Source: JBBQXY01 sp051004815
GTDB lineage: Bacteria; Chloroflexota; Ktedonobacteria; Ktedonobacterales; Ktedonobacteraceae
Assembly: GCA_051004815.1 (NCBI GenBank)
Contig: JBPCJY010000050.1
Coordinates: forward strand, 1-23,832
Length of the DNA stretch: 23,832 nt
Direction of reading: 5' to 3'
Within the stretch, counting starts at the first letter, position 1; every line of letters begins with the position of its first letter. Both the position numbers and the translations under genes were made by a program. The notes under the pieces are model-generated. The model saw nothing but the letters and a program-made list of their open reading frames with translations. It did not search any database and had not been told where the DNA came from. Shown in pieces: positions 7,663 through 15,694 of the stretch.

Positions 7663-8997
7663 TTATGACTCCTTGGAACTTGCGCCCAAACCTTCCAGCG
7701 ACGGCCCACCACGGCTGTATGCCGTTGAATCGAGGACAGCCAGCCAGTCGAAATCGGAGAAGCTTTGAGGAGTGAGTGCGAAGTAGGTCGTATTCTTCAT
7801 GCTGCCGGAGCGAATCGGTAGTGCTGCGATTGCCGAGGTTGGAAGCCCTTGACCCTGGTGAGTTGGAATAAACCGCGCTGGCCCCGGCGCGGCAGTCAGG
7901 CGGTTCTCAAGAGTGCCGGTTTCGGGCTGGCCGATGCCATTAGCAAGAGATGCGCCCACTGCCGAACCGATGACGGCATAGCGCGAGCCGAACATCTCAT
8001 TGAGGTGCGCTCCCACCGGCCACCATGTCAGTAGGTCAGGGCCTAATTGCCATTGTACCTTTCCGCGCCGCAGATGGCTGTTGTGAGCGAAAGCCAACAC
8101 TTTCCCTCGGCCACGTTCGCGGGACACCACGTACGCCAGGTTATCCGCCATCATCGCATCGCGCATACCGAGAAGTCTGACAAGCCGTTCGCTCGACTCT
8201 CGCGCCAACTCAGCATGATAGTTCAGTAACTGCCGGGCCACTGAAGCATACTGCATAGCTTCCAAATAGCGGCTTTCGTCGCTCTTCGCCACTAATTCGG
8301 GACGGCGGGCGTGTAGTTCTGAAATGAGGTCCTCCGTCTCAATCCGCAGCGCAGTTGCGGCTGGTGACAGTCCTATCGACTTTGTCGGGTCCATCATTGC
8401 AGCGGGGTTTTCCCAATTGGAGTCCTGGCCAAGAAGTGAGTCGATGCGGCTTCGATATTCTTGACCGCTAGCACTATCAATCGAGGCGAGGTAAGCGAGA
8501 ACAAAATGCAGGACATGGCTTGGGCTATCAGTGCCGGTCATTTCAGTGGGACTATCGAAGCCGTAGAACTGGAGTTTGACGTGATGGGAAGGTTCGGCAT
8601 TGTAGTGTCGCATCCACTCCACGAGTTCGCGATTCGCGTCGAGCCGACCGAAGCGGTGGCTAAATCCGGTGTCCTGCACTGCCTCGTACGATGCTGGGCC
8701 GCGACCGGCCACGTACTCGTTCACGACGTGCGCTAGAGGGAAACTACTCTCGATGGCAATGGCACTGTAGCCATAGGCTCGCACCAGGTGCTGGAAGAGC
8801 CGGTTGCGTAGGATGAGAATGTCCTCGCCGCCGTGGAGAGCTTCTCCGAAGCCAAGCAATTCCACCGAGTCACCGAGTGAGGCAATCATCTTGTCGATGG
8901 CGGTGCTGAAAGTACTTGGCGAAGCGACAGAGAACGGAATCGCCTCGTGCGCAATCCAGTCGTCGAGCGTCGCATATATGGGGGTGGGATGAGTCAT
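7663..8997 (-). CDS. Erythromycin esterase family protein
   Basis: A 444-residue member of the EreA/EreB-like family, enzymes that hydrolyse the macrolide lactone, although many homologues have other or unknown substrates. The family blocks are present: LLGFGEALHGGED near residue 50 (the GE..H motif), YSAIAIESSFPLA about 30 residues later with its Glu, and VLAFAHNSHLRRG with the late His. The ATG at 8997 is chosen because GGAGG lies eight bases upstream; the ATG at 9033 adds 12 residues and has a more distant AGGAGA. It faces a divergent double-MerR gene and converges on the CGNR relic. Codon choice looks more C-rich than in the neighbouring dehydrogenase operon, which fits accessory origin. 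Resistance function is not shown by sequence alone. Confidence 0.85.
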   Translation of the reverse strand: MTHPTPIYATLDDWIAHEAIPFSVASPSTFSTAIDKMIASLGDSVELLGFGEALHGGEDILILRNRLFQHLVRAYGYSAIAIESSFPLAHVVNEYVAGRGPASYEAVQDTGFSHRFGRLDANRELVEWMRHYNAEPSHHVKLQFYGFDSPTEMTGTDSPSHVLHFVLAYLASIDSASGQEYRSRIDSLLGQDSNWENPAAMMDPTKSIGLSPAATALRIETEDLISELHARRPELVAKSDESRYLEAMQYASVARQLLNYHAELARESSERLVRLLGMRDAMMADNLAYVVSRERGRGKVLAFAHNSHLRRGKVQWQLGPDLLTWWPVGAHLNEMFGSRYAVIGSAVGASLANGIGQPETGTLENRLTAAPGPARFIPTHQGQGLPTSAIAALPIRSGSMKNTTYFALTPQSFSDFDWLAVLDSTAYSRGGPSLEGLGASSKES

Positions 8998-9279
8998 TGG
9001 TCGAACCTCCGTTGTTTTCACTTTAGTATTCATCTGATGAGAAATCTCCTGCTGCTGCTCATGCTTGCCTTGCTCTCGTGTGGTGTGCGAGATAAGCAGG
9101 TCGGAAAAGTGAGCACACCCTCTACTCTACAACACAGATGCAAGATTGGAGGGTTAGAAAGGGTATAGGGCGTGCGTATGGACATGACAGAGTCCTATCC
9201 AGCGCAATGTTCTTGTTGTATGTGATAGAAAGAGAAGTGTATCTGAGAGAAGTCTCTAAAAATAACTTGGGAGTTTCAC

Positions 9280-10005
9280 ATGACACTTCGCAACGCTTTG
9301 CGTACTATCGATCTGGCCAGGGACGCGGGGATTAGCGTTCAGCAGGTGCGCAACTATGAAGCCTTGGGTCTGCTGCCAACGGCTTCACGGAGCAAGAGCG
9401 GCTACCGTCTTTACACGCAGCAGCATCTTGCCGCGCTCAAAACCGCCCGCAATCTGGTTGGGGGCTATGGCTGGCAGCGGATGCCAACGATCATGCAGGC
9501 ACTTCATCGGGGCGACCTGGGGGCCGCGCTTGCGACTATTGACACGCGCCACGCCGAACTTGCCAGCAAACGTCGAGAGTGCGAGCAGACGCTCTCCGCT
9601 CTGCACGCATTGGCCGAGCAACCCGCTCCTGAAGAAAGTTCCCGCCGTCCCCAACGGTTACGGGTGGGAGAGGCGGCCAAGCAAGTGGGGGTGCGCGTCT
9701 CGGCCCTGCATTTCTGGGAACAGCAGGGCCTTTTGCACCCGTTACGCGAGCAGAGTAGCCACTACCGCCTCTATGACGAGCACCAGATGCGTCGTCTGCG
9801 CGTGGTGGTCCTGCTCAGAGAGGCTGGCTACGACTTCAATGTGATCCTGTCGGTGCTGGACGAACTGGCGGCGGGTCAGCCAGAACAAGCCATCGCTGCT
9901 GTGGAGAAGAGGCGCGAGGAACTGAAGCGGACAAGCTGGGTATGCATTGAAGCTCTGGTTAGCTTTCAGAGCTATGTGAGAGAGTTTTGCGGGGAGCTTC
10001 TCTGA
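9280..10005 (+). CDS. MerR-family regulator with two tandem MerR DNA-binding domains
   Basis: A 241-residue cytoplasmic transcription regulator with two winged-helix MerR modules. The first (about 8-65) reads TIDLARDAGISVQQVRNYE and then GYRLYTQ. The second (about 126-190) reads VGEAAKQVGVRVSALHFWE and then HYRLYDE. The linker between is a charged helix, and a short helical C-terminus follows with no clear metal-binding Cys set. Ordinary MerR proteins have one such module and dimerise, so this chain may read an operator as a monomer or bind an extended site. ATG 9280 has GGGAG eight bases upstream. It is divergent from the esterase gene, a likely target, and convergent with the DHA2 exporter. 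The ligand is unknown. Confidence 0.88.
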   Translation: MTLRNALRTIDLARDAGISVQQVRNYEALGLLPTASRSKSGYRLYTQQHLAALKTARNLVGGYGWQRMPTIMQALHRGDLGAALATIDTRHAELASKRRECEQTLSALHALAEQPAPEESSRRPQRLRVGEAAKQVGVRVSALHFWEQQGLLHPLREQSSHYRLYDEHQMRRLRVVVLLREAGYDFNVILSVLDELAAGQPEQAIAAVEKRREELKRTSWVCIEALVSFQSYVREFCGELL

Positions 10006-10013
10006 GAGTGCCA

Positions 10014-10084
10014 GGGCGGGGGCAAGCCCCGCCCCTACTATACACGGGCCTGCTAAGCTGATTCATCCGTGTATAGTAGGGGCG
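10014..10084. repeat. Compound inverted repeat between convergent genes (REP-like or bidirectional terminator)
   Basis: Two overlapping hairpins follow the double-MerR stop. A small one pairs GGGCGGGG (10014-10021) with CCCCGCCC (10027-10034). A larger one has 18-bp perfect arms at 10030-10047 and 10067-10084 around a 19-nt loop (right arm ends GTATAGTAGGGGCG). They share bases, so only one can form at a time. No T-tract follows on either strand. Position and the GTAGGGGC termini suggest a dispersed REP-type element that may also end transcription from both sides. Confidence 0.7.
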
Positions 10085-10136
10085 AACCTTTGTGGTAGCA
10101 CTGGCTGCCACCCATCACTTAAAGATTGGCGAACTA

Positions 10137-11978
10137 CTACGCTATTGGTGCCGATGTATCGACTTCGTTCGTATCCCCTGTGGTAGCACTAGTTTCTTCG
10201 CGGAAGTTTTTGGCCAGTGGCACATCTTTTAGGAAGATGGAGGCGATGATGACGGCTCCACAGAAGAAGAGTACGGCGACAAAGCTATGCTGAATGGCGA
10301 CGGCTAGCGAAAGGCGCAGTGCATCAAAGACCTGGTTGAGCAGGTGTTGAGTTTGTTGAATGGTCTGGGCTGTGACCCTTTGGGCGATGGCGGCGACGGT
10401 CTGGTCGTGATTTGGGCCAGGAGGGACATTCGCGGTGGCTTGAGCAACGGCGTTGCGTACCGCGAAGCCCTCGGCAGTGTGAACGACTGTGTCGCGATAG
10501 GTGGGGTTGATGAGTACCTGTGTGTTGGTGGCGAATTTCAAGCCCGCGGGTGTGAGTTGTTTGACAGCACTGGCGGGTAGGCGGTTGGCGAGGTCGGTGG
10601 CGATGGTATTATTGACGACGGTGCCGACGATGGCAACGCCTAATGTTTGACCAAGCGCACGCAGGTAGGTAATTGCTCCGGTGCCTGTACCCATGCGAGT
10701 GCGTGGAAGGGCATTTTGCACGGCCAGGGTCACGACGGAGAAGAAGATGCCCAGGCCAACACCCGCGACGACCATATTGGTCGTGGCTGTAAGCAGACTT
10801 GTCGAGGATGTCCAGAGGGTCATGAGAAAGACGCCGACGGTCAGGACAAGTGAGCCCAGGATGGTGATCAATTGGTAGCGTTGGAATTTGCCGATGATAA
10901 TCCCTGAGATGGCCGAACCGACGACCAGGCTGATGGTGAGCGGGGTGATAACTTCGCCGGAATTGGTCGCGGACTCACCGAGCACGCCTTGCAGGAAAAG
11001 CGGCAGGTAGATGACCAGCGAGAGCAACACCATGCCAGTTGATAGTGCAAGCAGTGAGTCGGCGGCAAAGACCTGGTTACGGAAGAGGTCCAGAGGCAAG
11101 ATTGGCTCTCTGGCGAAACGCTCGGCGATAAAGAAGGCGACGTAGAGAATAGCGGCAGCGACCAGGACAATAATGACCTGTGGGGATGTCCAGTCGTAGG
11201 TCTGATTACCGCCCCAGGTAAGGCCGAGGAGCAGACAGATGGTCGCGCTCGATGCCAGGAAAGCACCAAGAAAGTCAATGCGACGTGCGGCGGTTAAGCC
11301 TGTAAATTCGTTGCTGCGCATGGAAATGTTGGTTGGAAGGTAGATCAGCAAGACGACCAAGGCGATGATGCCTAATGGAAGATTGATGTAGAAGACCCAA
11401 CGCCAACGGGTGGCGTCAGTGACCAGATTACCCAATAGGGGGCCGTGATCGGTGAGCCAGCCGCCGATGGTGGGACCAACGACGCTGGAAAAGCCGTATA
11501 CCGCGGCGAAGATGCCTTGCCAGCGGGCGCGTTCTGCCGGTGGGAAGATGTCACCAACGACGGTAAAGACGAGGGCGATACCCGTGCCAGCTCCTAGTCC
11601 CTGGATGGCGCGGAAGGCGATAAGCTGATCCATTGTCTGCGCGACTCCTGATAGGGCGGAACCGAGCAGGAAGATGATGACTCCGGCCACAAAGAACCAT
11701 TTACGGCCAAACTGGTCTGAGAGCTTGCCGATGATGGGGATCATCGTCGTCGAGGCCAGGAGATAGGCGGTGACGACCCAGGTATAGCGGTCAAAACCTT
11801 GCAGTTCGCCGACAATCTTGGGTAGTGCGGTGCCGACGATGGTTTGGTCGAGTGCCTCTAATAAGAGGGTGAGCATCAACGCGGCCAGGACGCTGCCAAG
11901 CGCGAAGCCGTGTATACGCCGACCATTCCCCTGGGGAGTCTGCGGCTGTTGGGCCGGAGTAGGAGTTGCATTAGCCAT
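10137..11978 (-). CDS. DHA2-family (EmrB/QacA-type) 14-TM drug:H+ antiporter
   Basis: A 613-residue MFS exporter of the DHA2 family, expected to expel lipophilic or cationic toxicants using the proton gradient. TM1 carries LLEALDQTIVGTALPKI, typical for DHA2. Motif A is GKLSDQFGRKW after TM2, and the antiporter motif C is VVGPTIGGWL in TM5. About 14 hydrophobic segments follow, and a long extracytoplasmic loop (about 480-560) precedes the last helix. The frame extends to 12101, but ATG 11978 is the start: AAAGGA stands seven bases before it and the extension overlaps padR. It lies 41 bp downstream of padR on the same strand, the usual PadR-efflux operon, and should be induced when PadR releases its operator. 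Confidence 0.92.
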   Translation of the reverse strand: MANATPTPAQQPQTPQGNGRRIHGFALGSVLAALMLTLLLEALDQTIVGTALPKIVGELQGFDRYTWVVTAYLLASTTMIPIIGKLSDQFGRKWFFVAGVIIFLLGSALSGVAQTMDQLIAFRAIQGLGAGTGIALVFTVVGDIFPPAERARWQGIFAAVYGFSSVVGPTIGGWLTDHGPLLGNLVTDATRWRWVFYINLPLGIIALVVLLIYLPTNISMRSNEFTGLTAARRIDFLGAFLASSATICLLLGLTWGGNQTYDWTSPQVIIVLVAAAILYVAFFIAERFAREPILPLDLFRNQVFAADSLLALSTGMVLLSLVIYLPLFLQGVLGESATNSGEVITPLTISLVVGSAISGIIIGKFQRYQLITILGSLVLTVGVFLMTLWTSSTSLLTATTNMVVAGVGLGIFFSVVTLAVQNALPRTRMGTGTGAITYLRALGQTLGVAIVGTVVNNTIATDLANRLPASAVKQLTPAGLKFATNTQVLINPTYRDTVVHTAEGFAVRNAVAQATANVPPGPNHDQTVAAIAQRVTAQTIQQTQHLLNQVFDALRLSLAVAIQHSFVAVLFFCGAVIIASIFLKDVPLAKNFREETSATTGDTNEVDTSAPIA

Positions 11979-12019
11979 GATACATTCCTTTACAGTATGC
12001 TTTGTTGAACAAAAGGCTG

Positions 12020-12604
12020 TTAGACTGACTTTTCTGCCGTTATGCCGCGAGCGATTTCTTTCTCGCGCAGTTGTTTTGTCCAATCTAATTCTGCTTGCCA
12101 CTGGTTCGCCATGTGCTCAATAAGGTCCAAGGTGGCTTTAAGTCTGATAGGAGACATATAGTACTTGTGAGCGGATGTTTCTTGCACAATATCCTCTGCC
12201 TCGCTTTTTGTGTAGAGGATATGCGTTTGACAATAGTTGATGTAGTGATCGAGCAGGTGAAGCCGCTCCACTGGCTTTACAAGTGCCAGGTGTGGAACTT
12301 TAAAACGAAAAAACCTTTGATATTCGCCGGGATTGGATGTCGTGTCCATCATCAATTGGTGGAAACGCTTCTGTCCACTGTCTGTAATCATAAAGGAGCG
12401 CAAGCGGCGATCACCGTGCTGTTGTTCATTGCCTTCAGTCGAGGCTTGAATGAGTCCCTCTTTTTCCAATCTTGCCAGGAGCGGATACATGGTCCCATTG
12501 CTGACTTTTGCCCATGGGCCGATCATGTCGTTGGTGATTTTCGCGATCAGGTATCCGTGCAAAGGGCCGTACATCAAAAGGGAAAGGATGATTAGCTCGT
12601 ACAT
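12020..12604 (-). CDS. PadR family transcriptional regulator
   Basis: A 194-residue PadR repressor. The N-terminal winged helix is clear: MYELIILSLLMYGPLHGYLI, then SNGTMYPLLARLEKEGLI and a wing ending RSFMITDSG (about residues 1-80). The C-terminal half is helical, as in the Vir-like PadR dimerisation domain. It is the first gene of an operon with the DHA2 exporter. Its promoter (12698-12726) overlaps a 23-bp palindrome (12679-12701), so autoregulation and ligand-induced derepression of the exporter are likely. A modest AAGG lies 12 bases upstream of ATG 12604. Ligand unknown. Confidence 0.93.
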   Translation of the reverse strand: MYELIILSLLMYGPLHGYLIAKITNDMIGPWAKVSNGTMYPLLARLEKEGLIQASTEGNEQQHGDRRLRSFMITDSGQKRFHQLMMDTTSNPGEYQRFFRFKVPHLALVKPVERLHLLDHYINYCQTHILYTKSEAEDIVQETSAHKYYMSPIRLKATLDLIEHMANQWQAELDWTKQLREKEIARGITAEKSV

Positions 12605-12678
12605 TTCTTTTTGATACCTTGCTGGCTTACTGCCTATGGTAGCCTGTTTTCCAGACTGGTTGTGTAAACAGGTCTATT

Positions 12679-12701
12679 GAATAGGTCTACTAGACCTATT
12701 C
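12679..12701. promoter_or_regulatory. PadR operator (23-bp perfect palindrome)
   Basis: GAATAGGTCTA-C-TAGACCTATTC has 11-bp perfect arms around one base. It covers the end of the padR -10 box and the transcription start, as expected for a repressor site. An extra half-site, AGGTCTA, at 12670-12676 repeats the motif 13 bp away, so a second dimer may bind. Confidence 0.75.
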
Positions 12702-12726
12702 TAATGCGATGATTGGTGATTGTCAA
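12698..12726 (-). promoter_or_regulatory. padR-exporter operon promoter
   Basis: On the minus strand a perfect TTGACA (12721-12726) is followed by a 17-nt spacer and TAGAAT (12698-12703, 5 of 6). The implied start is about 85 bp before the padR ATG and lies within the palindrome 12679-12701. Confidence 0.75.
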
Positions 12727-12784
12727 GTGTTCTTTTCGCGCTGGGGAACGGTTCATTGTTTTGCAAAAGGTGTATGAATGATGT

Positions 12785-12835
12785 GTAGGGGCCGATTTCT
12801 CGGCAGACGGGACGGGCCGATAAATCGGCCCCTAC
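12785..12835. repeat. REP-like intergenic inverted repeat
   Basis: GTAGGGGCCGATTT (12785-12798) and its exact complement (12822-12835) form 14-bp arms around a 23-nt interior that itself contains CGGC/GCCG complementarity. The outer GTAGGGGC...GCCCCTAC ends resemble the 10030-10084 repeat. No T-tract. It lies in the gap between padR and the carboxylase gene, away from any coding end, so REP-type repeat is favoured over terminator. Confidence 0.65.
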
Positions 12836-12863
12836 GGTTGGTTGGTGGGTAGCGGAGAAGTGA

Positions 12864-12893
12864 TTGTGATACACTGAACTCTACTAATATGAT
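12864..12893 (+). promoter_or_regulatory. Candidate promoter for the carboxylase beta-subunit gene
   Basis: TTGTGA (12864-12869) and TATGAT (12888-12893, 5 of 6) are separated by 18 nt, about 50 bp before the ATG at 12947. Confidence 0.45.
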
Positions 12894-12946
12894 GGATTTG
12901 CGGCATGTTATAGAACGGCAGCTGAGAAGGAAAAGAGATTGACGGT

Positions 12947-14479
12947 ATGACGAGTAAAGATGAACAGTTAGCGGAGCAGATGGAGCGTATTCAGAGGGGT
13001 GGGGTGGAGAAATATCATAAGCGCAACGCGGAGCAGCACAAACTGTTTGCGCGTGATCGGCTTAAACTGTTGCTTGATGATGGGAAGATAGAGTTCGAGG
13101 ATGGTATGTTTGCCGAGTGTCAGAACGCGGAGTTACCGGCTGACGCGGTTATTACTGGGGTAGGGCGCATGCATGGGCGACCTGTAGCCTTTAGTGCTTC
13201 GGATTCGACGGTGAAGGCGGGGGCGGCGGGCGAGAAGTCGGTACAAAAGAATCTGCGTATCCAGGAGATGGCGATGCAGATGCGTATACCGATGGTGTAT
13301 CTGATTGATTCGGCGGGGGCACGCATTACTGACCAGGTACGGCTCTTTCCTGGGCGCAATCATGGTGGGCGCACTTTTTATAACCAGATTAAGATGTCGG
13401 GTGTGGTGCCACAAGTTGCGCTGATGTTTGGTCCATCGCCTGCCGGAGCGGCCTATACGCCTGCTTTTGCAGATATCGCTATTATGGTTGAGGGCAATGC
13501 CAGTGCCTTTCTAGGGTCGCCGCGTATGGCCGAGATGGTGATACGCGAGAAGGTGACGCTCGAAGAGATGGGTGGAGCACGCATGCACTGCACGGTCTCT
13601 GGTCTGGGTGACTACCTGGCTGAGGATGAAGAAGATGCCATTCGTTTTGCCCGCAATTATTTTCGCTATATGCCGCAGAATTATCTGGAGAAGCCAGAAG
13701 ATGCCGAGGCTGCGCCTCCCGCGAGTGATCGACCGTTGCGGGATATCGTGCCGGATGCGCAGAACAAGCCATTTAATATGTATGACTTTATTTCCTCGCT
13801 GGTCGATGGCGGTAGTTTTCTGGAGATCAAAAAGCTGTTTGCGCAGGAGTTGATTACGGGTTTTGCGCGATTGCATGGGCGTGCGATTGGTATTGTTGCC
13901 AATCAGCCGAGGGTGAAGGGAGGCGTGATTTTCACCGATTCGTCGGATAAGGGGACGCGCTTTGTGAATACGTGCAATGCGTTCAATATTCCTCTGCTTT
14001 TCCTGGCTGATGTTTCGGGGTTTATGATTGGTTCTGCCGTTGAACGGGCGGGTATTATTCGCCATGGGGCCAAGTTTATCGCGGCGGTTTCGCAAGCGGT
14101 GGTGCCGAAGATAGCGGTGATTGTGCGGAAGTGCTATGGGGCGGGACTGTACGCGATGGCTGGACCGGCTTTCGGGACTGATGCGGTGATTGCGTTGCCG
14201 ACGGCGCAGATTGCGGTGATGGGGCCGGAGGCGGCCATCAATGCTGTTTTTGCGAATCAGATCGCGGAGTTGCCGGAGGAGCAGCGGGAGCCGTTCCGCA
14301 AGATGATGGAGGCGCGTTACGCTGAGGATATTGATATTTTCCGGCTGGCCTCTGAACTGATTGTCGATACTATTACGCCGTTTGAGGCATTGCGTGCTGA
14401 ATTGATCGCTCGTTACAGCATCTATCAGACGAAGGATGTGCCTTTCTCGGAGTGTCGCAACCCAATTTATCCGGTGTAA
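12947..14479 (+). CDS. Acyl-CoA carboxylase beta subunit (carboxyltransferase)
   Basis: A 510-residue biotin-dependent carboxyltransferase, full length for the family, with two crotonase-like halves. It moves CO2 from carboxybiotin to an acyl-CoA. The N-half shows LIDSAGARITDQVRLFPGR and GPSPAGAAYTPAFAD; the C-half shows ANQPRVKGGVI, DVSGFMIGSAVERAGIIRHG and CYGAGLYAMAG. The FPGRNHGG segment resembles methylcrotonyl/geranyl-CoA carboxylases more than PccB or AccD, but I cannot assign the substrate. The ATG 12947 is preceded by a purine-rich GAAGGAAAAGAGA rather than a well-placed Shine-Dalgarno. No biotin carboxylase adjoins; a free biotin carrier lies at 23314. Base usage resembles the dehydrogenase/AtuA operon, supporting a shared branched acyl-CoA pathway. 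A long hairpin follows the stop. Confidence 0.92.
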   Translation: MTSKDEQLAEQMERIQRGGVEKYHKRNAEQHKLFARDRLKLLLDDGKIEFEDGMFAECQNAELPADAVITGVGRMHGRPVAFSASDSTVKAGAAGEKSVQKNLRIQEMAMQMRIPMVYLIDSAGARITDQVRLFPGRNHGGRTFYNQIKMSGVVPQVALMFGPSPAGAAYTPAFADIAIMVEGNASAFLGSPRMAEMVIREKVTLEEMGGARMHCTVSGLGDYLAEDEEDAIRFARNYFRYMPQNYLEKPEDAEAAPPASDRPLRDIVPDAQNKPFNMYDFISSLVDGGSFLEIKKLFAQELITGFARLHGRAIGIVANQPRVKGGVIFTDSSDKGTRFVNTCNAFNIPLLFLADVSGFMIGSAVERAGIIRHGAKFIAAVSQAVVPKIAVIVRKCYGAGLYAMAGPAFGTDAVIALPTAQIAVMGPEAAINAVFANQIAELPEEQREPFRKMMEARYAEDIDIFRLASELIVDTITPFEALRAELIARYSIYQTKDVPFSECRNPIYPV

Positions 14480-14492
14480 TAGGGTAGAGACG

Positions 14493-14552
14493 GTAACGAC
14501 TAATAAGGGCTTCTCATCGCTGTAGCGATGAGAAGCCCTTATTAGTCGTTAC
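14493..14552 (+). terminator. 28-bp perfect hairpin after the carboxylase gene
   Basis: Arms 14493-14520 and 14525-14552 are exactly complementary (start GTAACGACTAATAAGGGC) around a TGTA loop, beginning 13 bases after the stop codon. No U-tract follows, so it is not a textbook intrinsic terminator. The position favours termination or 3'-end protection of the mRNA. Confidence 0.7.
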
Positions 14553-14604
14553 TGACTTGAGATTACCGAATACATGATCAGTGATGTTTTTCTACGCAAA
14601 CTGA

Positions 14605-14632
14605 CCGATGTAGTTACGTAGTGATACATCGG
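14605..14632. promoter_or_regulatory. Inverted repeat upstream of the secreted-protein gene
   Basis: CCGATGTA (14605-14612) and TACATCGG (14625-14632) are perfect 8-bp arms around 12 nt, about 52 bp before the ATG at 14685. It could be an operator or a leader hairpin. No convincing -35/-10 pair was found around it. Confidence 0.35.
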
Positions 14633-14684
14633 CCACGAGGCCTTGTACAAAGATGATTTTTCATAAAAAGCGAGGTTCTACGTC

Positions 14685-15677
14685 ATGCGTTTTCGACGTC
14701 AGTTTGCTGGTTTACTAGCCCTTCTGATCGTTTTCGGTATGCTTATTGTTCTCAACTTGCCCAGGCCACAGATGGCCCATGCGACATCAACTCCATGGCA
14801 CGAGCCGGCAAAAGATGCCTTAGCAATTTTGCCAAAGAAGCTGTCATCGAACATGCGTATCCCTGGCAATACGGTCTCGATTTATGAGTCCTCGACCAAC
14901 CCTGTTGCACTGTACAATCAGGGCTGTAGTGCTGCTCATGGATCGCCTGGATTGCTGATTCTTGATTGGGGTGAGCCGGTTTACTTTGGCAATAATATCT
15001 ATGGCACCTACGATTTTGGTGGTCATCATGATACGGATACAGCTATCATGCATGCTATTGCTAACTTTGCGCAGGGGGTGTGGCACTGCCGCACCAATTA
15101 TACGAACATCGCCATCGGTATTGGCAGTAGTAACTATTACTCTGGTAATTCGATGCCCCTCAACATATCGATATGGTATGCCGCCGGTCAGCAGTGGGGC
15201 AGGATGGTTAATAGTGTACAGAGCTTTATTACTGCCAATCATTATTCCGTGGTGGGCGCCAATGGAGCGGGCGACCTGGAGGTGGAGTGGGCGAACTTTG
15301 CGTTGACAAGTAGCATGGTGAATGGGTACAACAATGTCACCTCGCATGCCTACTTCGATTTTGGAGACGATTCGCCTGGCTGGTGGTCTAACTACCAGGT
15401 CTGGTACATAGCGTATGGAGCGCGGGACAATTTTCCTTTGCCGGAGATTTATTACAGTGGTGATGCAACTTACGATTGGGAGCCTTTGGCGGTGTGGGCA
15501 TGTCGCTATGAAGGTGGCCCCATCTACTTCAAAGGGATTATGGCCGAGGATCTAGGCGGTACCTATTCTCCCGCACAGGCATTTAGCGTAATGTATAATG
15601 CCGAAGCTTCGAATAGTTGCACGGCTAGAGATTTGCCTGGGATGATTTTCTCAACAAAGATTTATCATACGTCATAG
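14685..15677 (+). CDS. Secreted protein of unknown function, possibly a (beta/alpha) barrel
   Basis: I do not recognise this 330-residue protein. It has a signal peptide (MRFRRQ, then a hydrophobic LLALLIVFGMLIVLNL core, with a likely cut after AHA near residue 33), so it is exported. The mature part is rich in Trp, Tyr and Gly. It has repeated short strands ending in acidic or polar residues (LLILDWGEP, NIAIGIGSSNYY, YSVVGANGAGDLEVEW, HAYFDFGDDS, VWYIAYGA), which suggests a TIM-barrel fold with conserved acids at strand ends, as in secreted glycosidases. That is inference only. Cysteines at GCSAAH, WHCR, WACR and SCTA could form two disulfides. ATG 14685 has GAGG nine bases upstream. It is followed after 17 nt by a membrane-anchored protein gene, probably in one operon. 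Confidence 0.8.
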   Translation: MRFRRQFAGLLALLIVFGMLIVLNLPRPQMAHATSTPWHEPAKDALAILPKKLSSNMRIPGNTVSIYESSTNPVALYNQGCSAAHGSPGLLILDWGEPVYFGNNIYGTYDFGGHHDTDTAIMHAIANFAQGVWHCRTNYTNIAIGIGSSNYYSGNSMPLNISIWYAAGQQWGRMVNSVQSFITANHYSVVGANGAGDLEVEWANFALTSSMVNGYNNVTSHAYFDFGDDSPGWWSNYQVWYIAYGARDNFPLPEIYYSGDATYDWEPLAVWACRYEGGPIYFKGIMAEDLGGTYSPAQAFSVMYNAEASNSCTARDLPGMIFSTKIYHTS

Positions 15678-15694
15678 TGACTGTTGAGGATACG

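Noticed and set aside
9082..9119. GGTGTGC...GCACACC inverted repeat upstream of the esterase
   Set aside because: Only 7-bp arms with a 24-nt loop and no promoter around it; chance is likely.
9037..9168. 43-codon plus-strand ORF with a lipoprotein-like start (MRNLLLLLMLALLSCG)
   Set aside because: It has no ribosome binding site, covers the esterase leader, and its Leu run comes from the GCTGCTGCTG repeat that is antisense to the esterase ribosome-site region; the tail has no family look.
10091..10190. 12-bp direct repeat TGTGGTAGCACT at 10091 and 10179
   Set aside because: One copy is within the exporter coding end; no matching element ends were found, so it cannot be tied to an insertion.
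11979..12101. 41-residue N-terminal extension of the DHA2 exporter
   Set aside because: It overlaps the padR 3' end, while AAAGGA before ATG 11978 gives a clear start.
12095..12595. 166-codon plus-strand ORF opposite padR
   Set aside because: Shadow of the PadR coding frame; padR has family motifs, operator and promoter.
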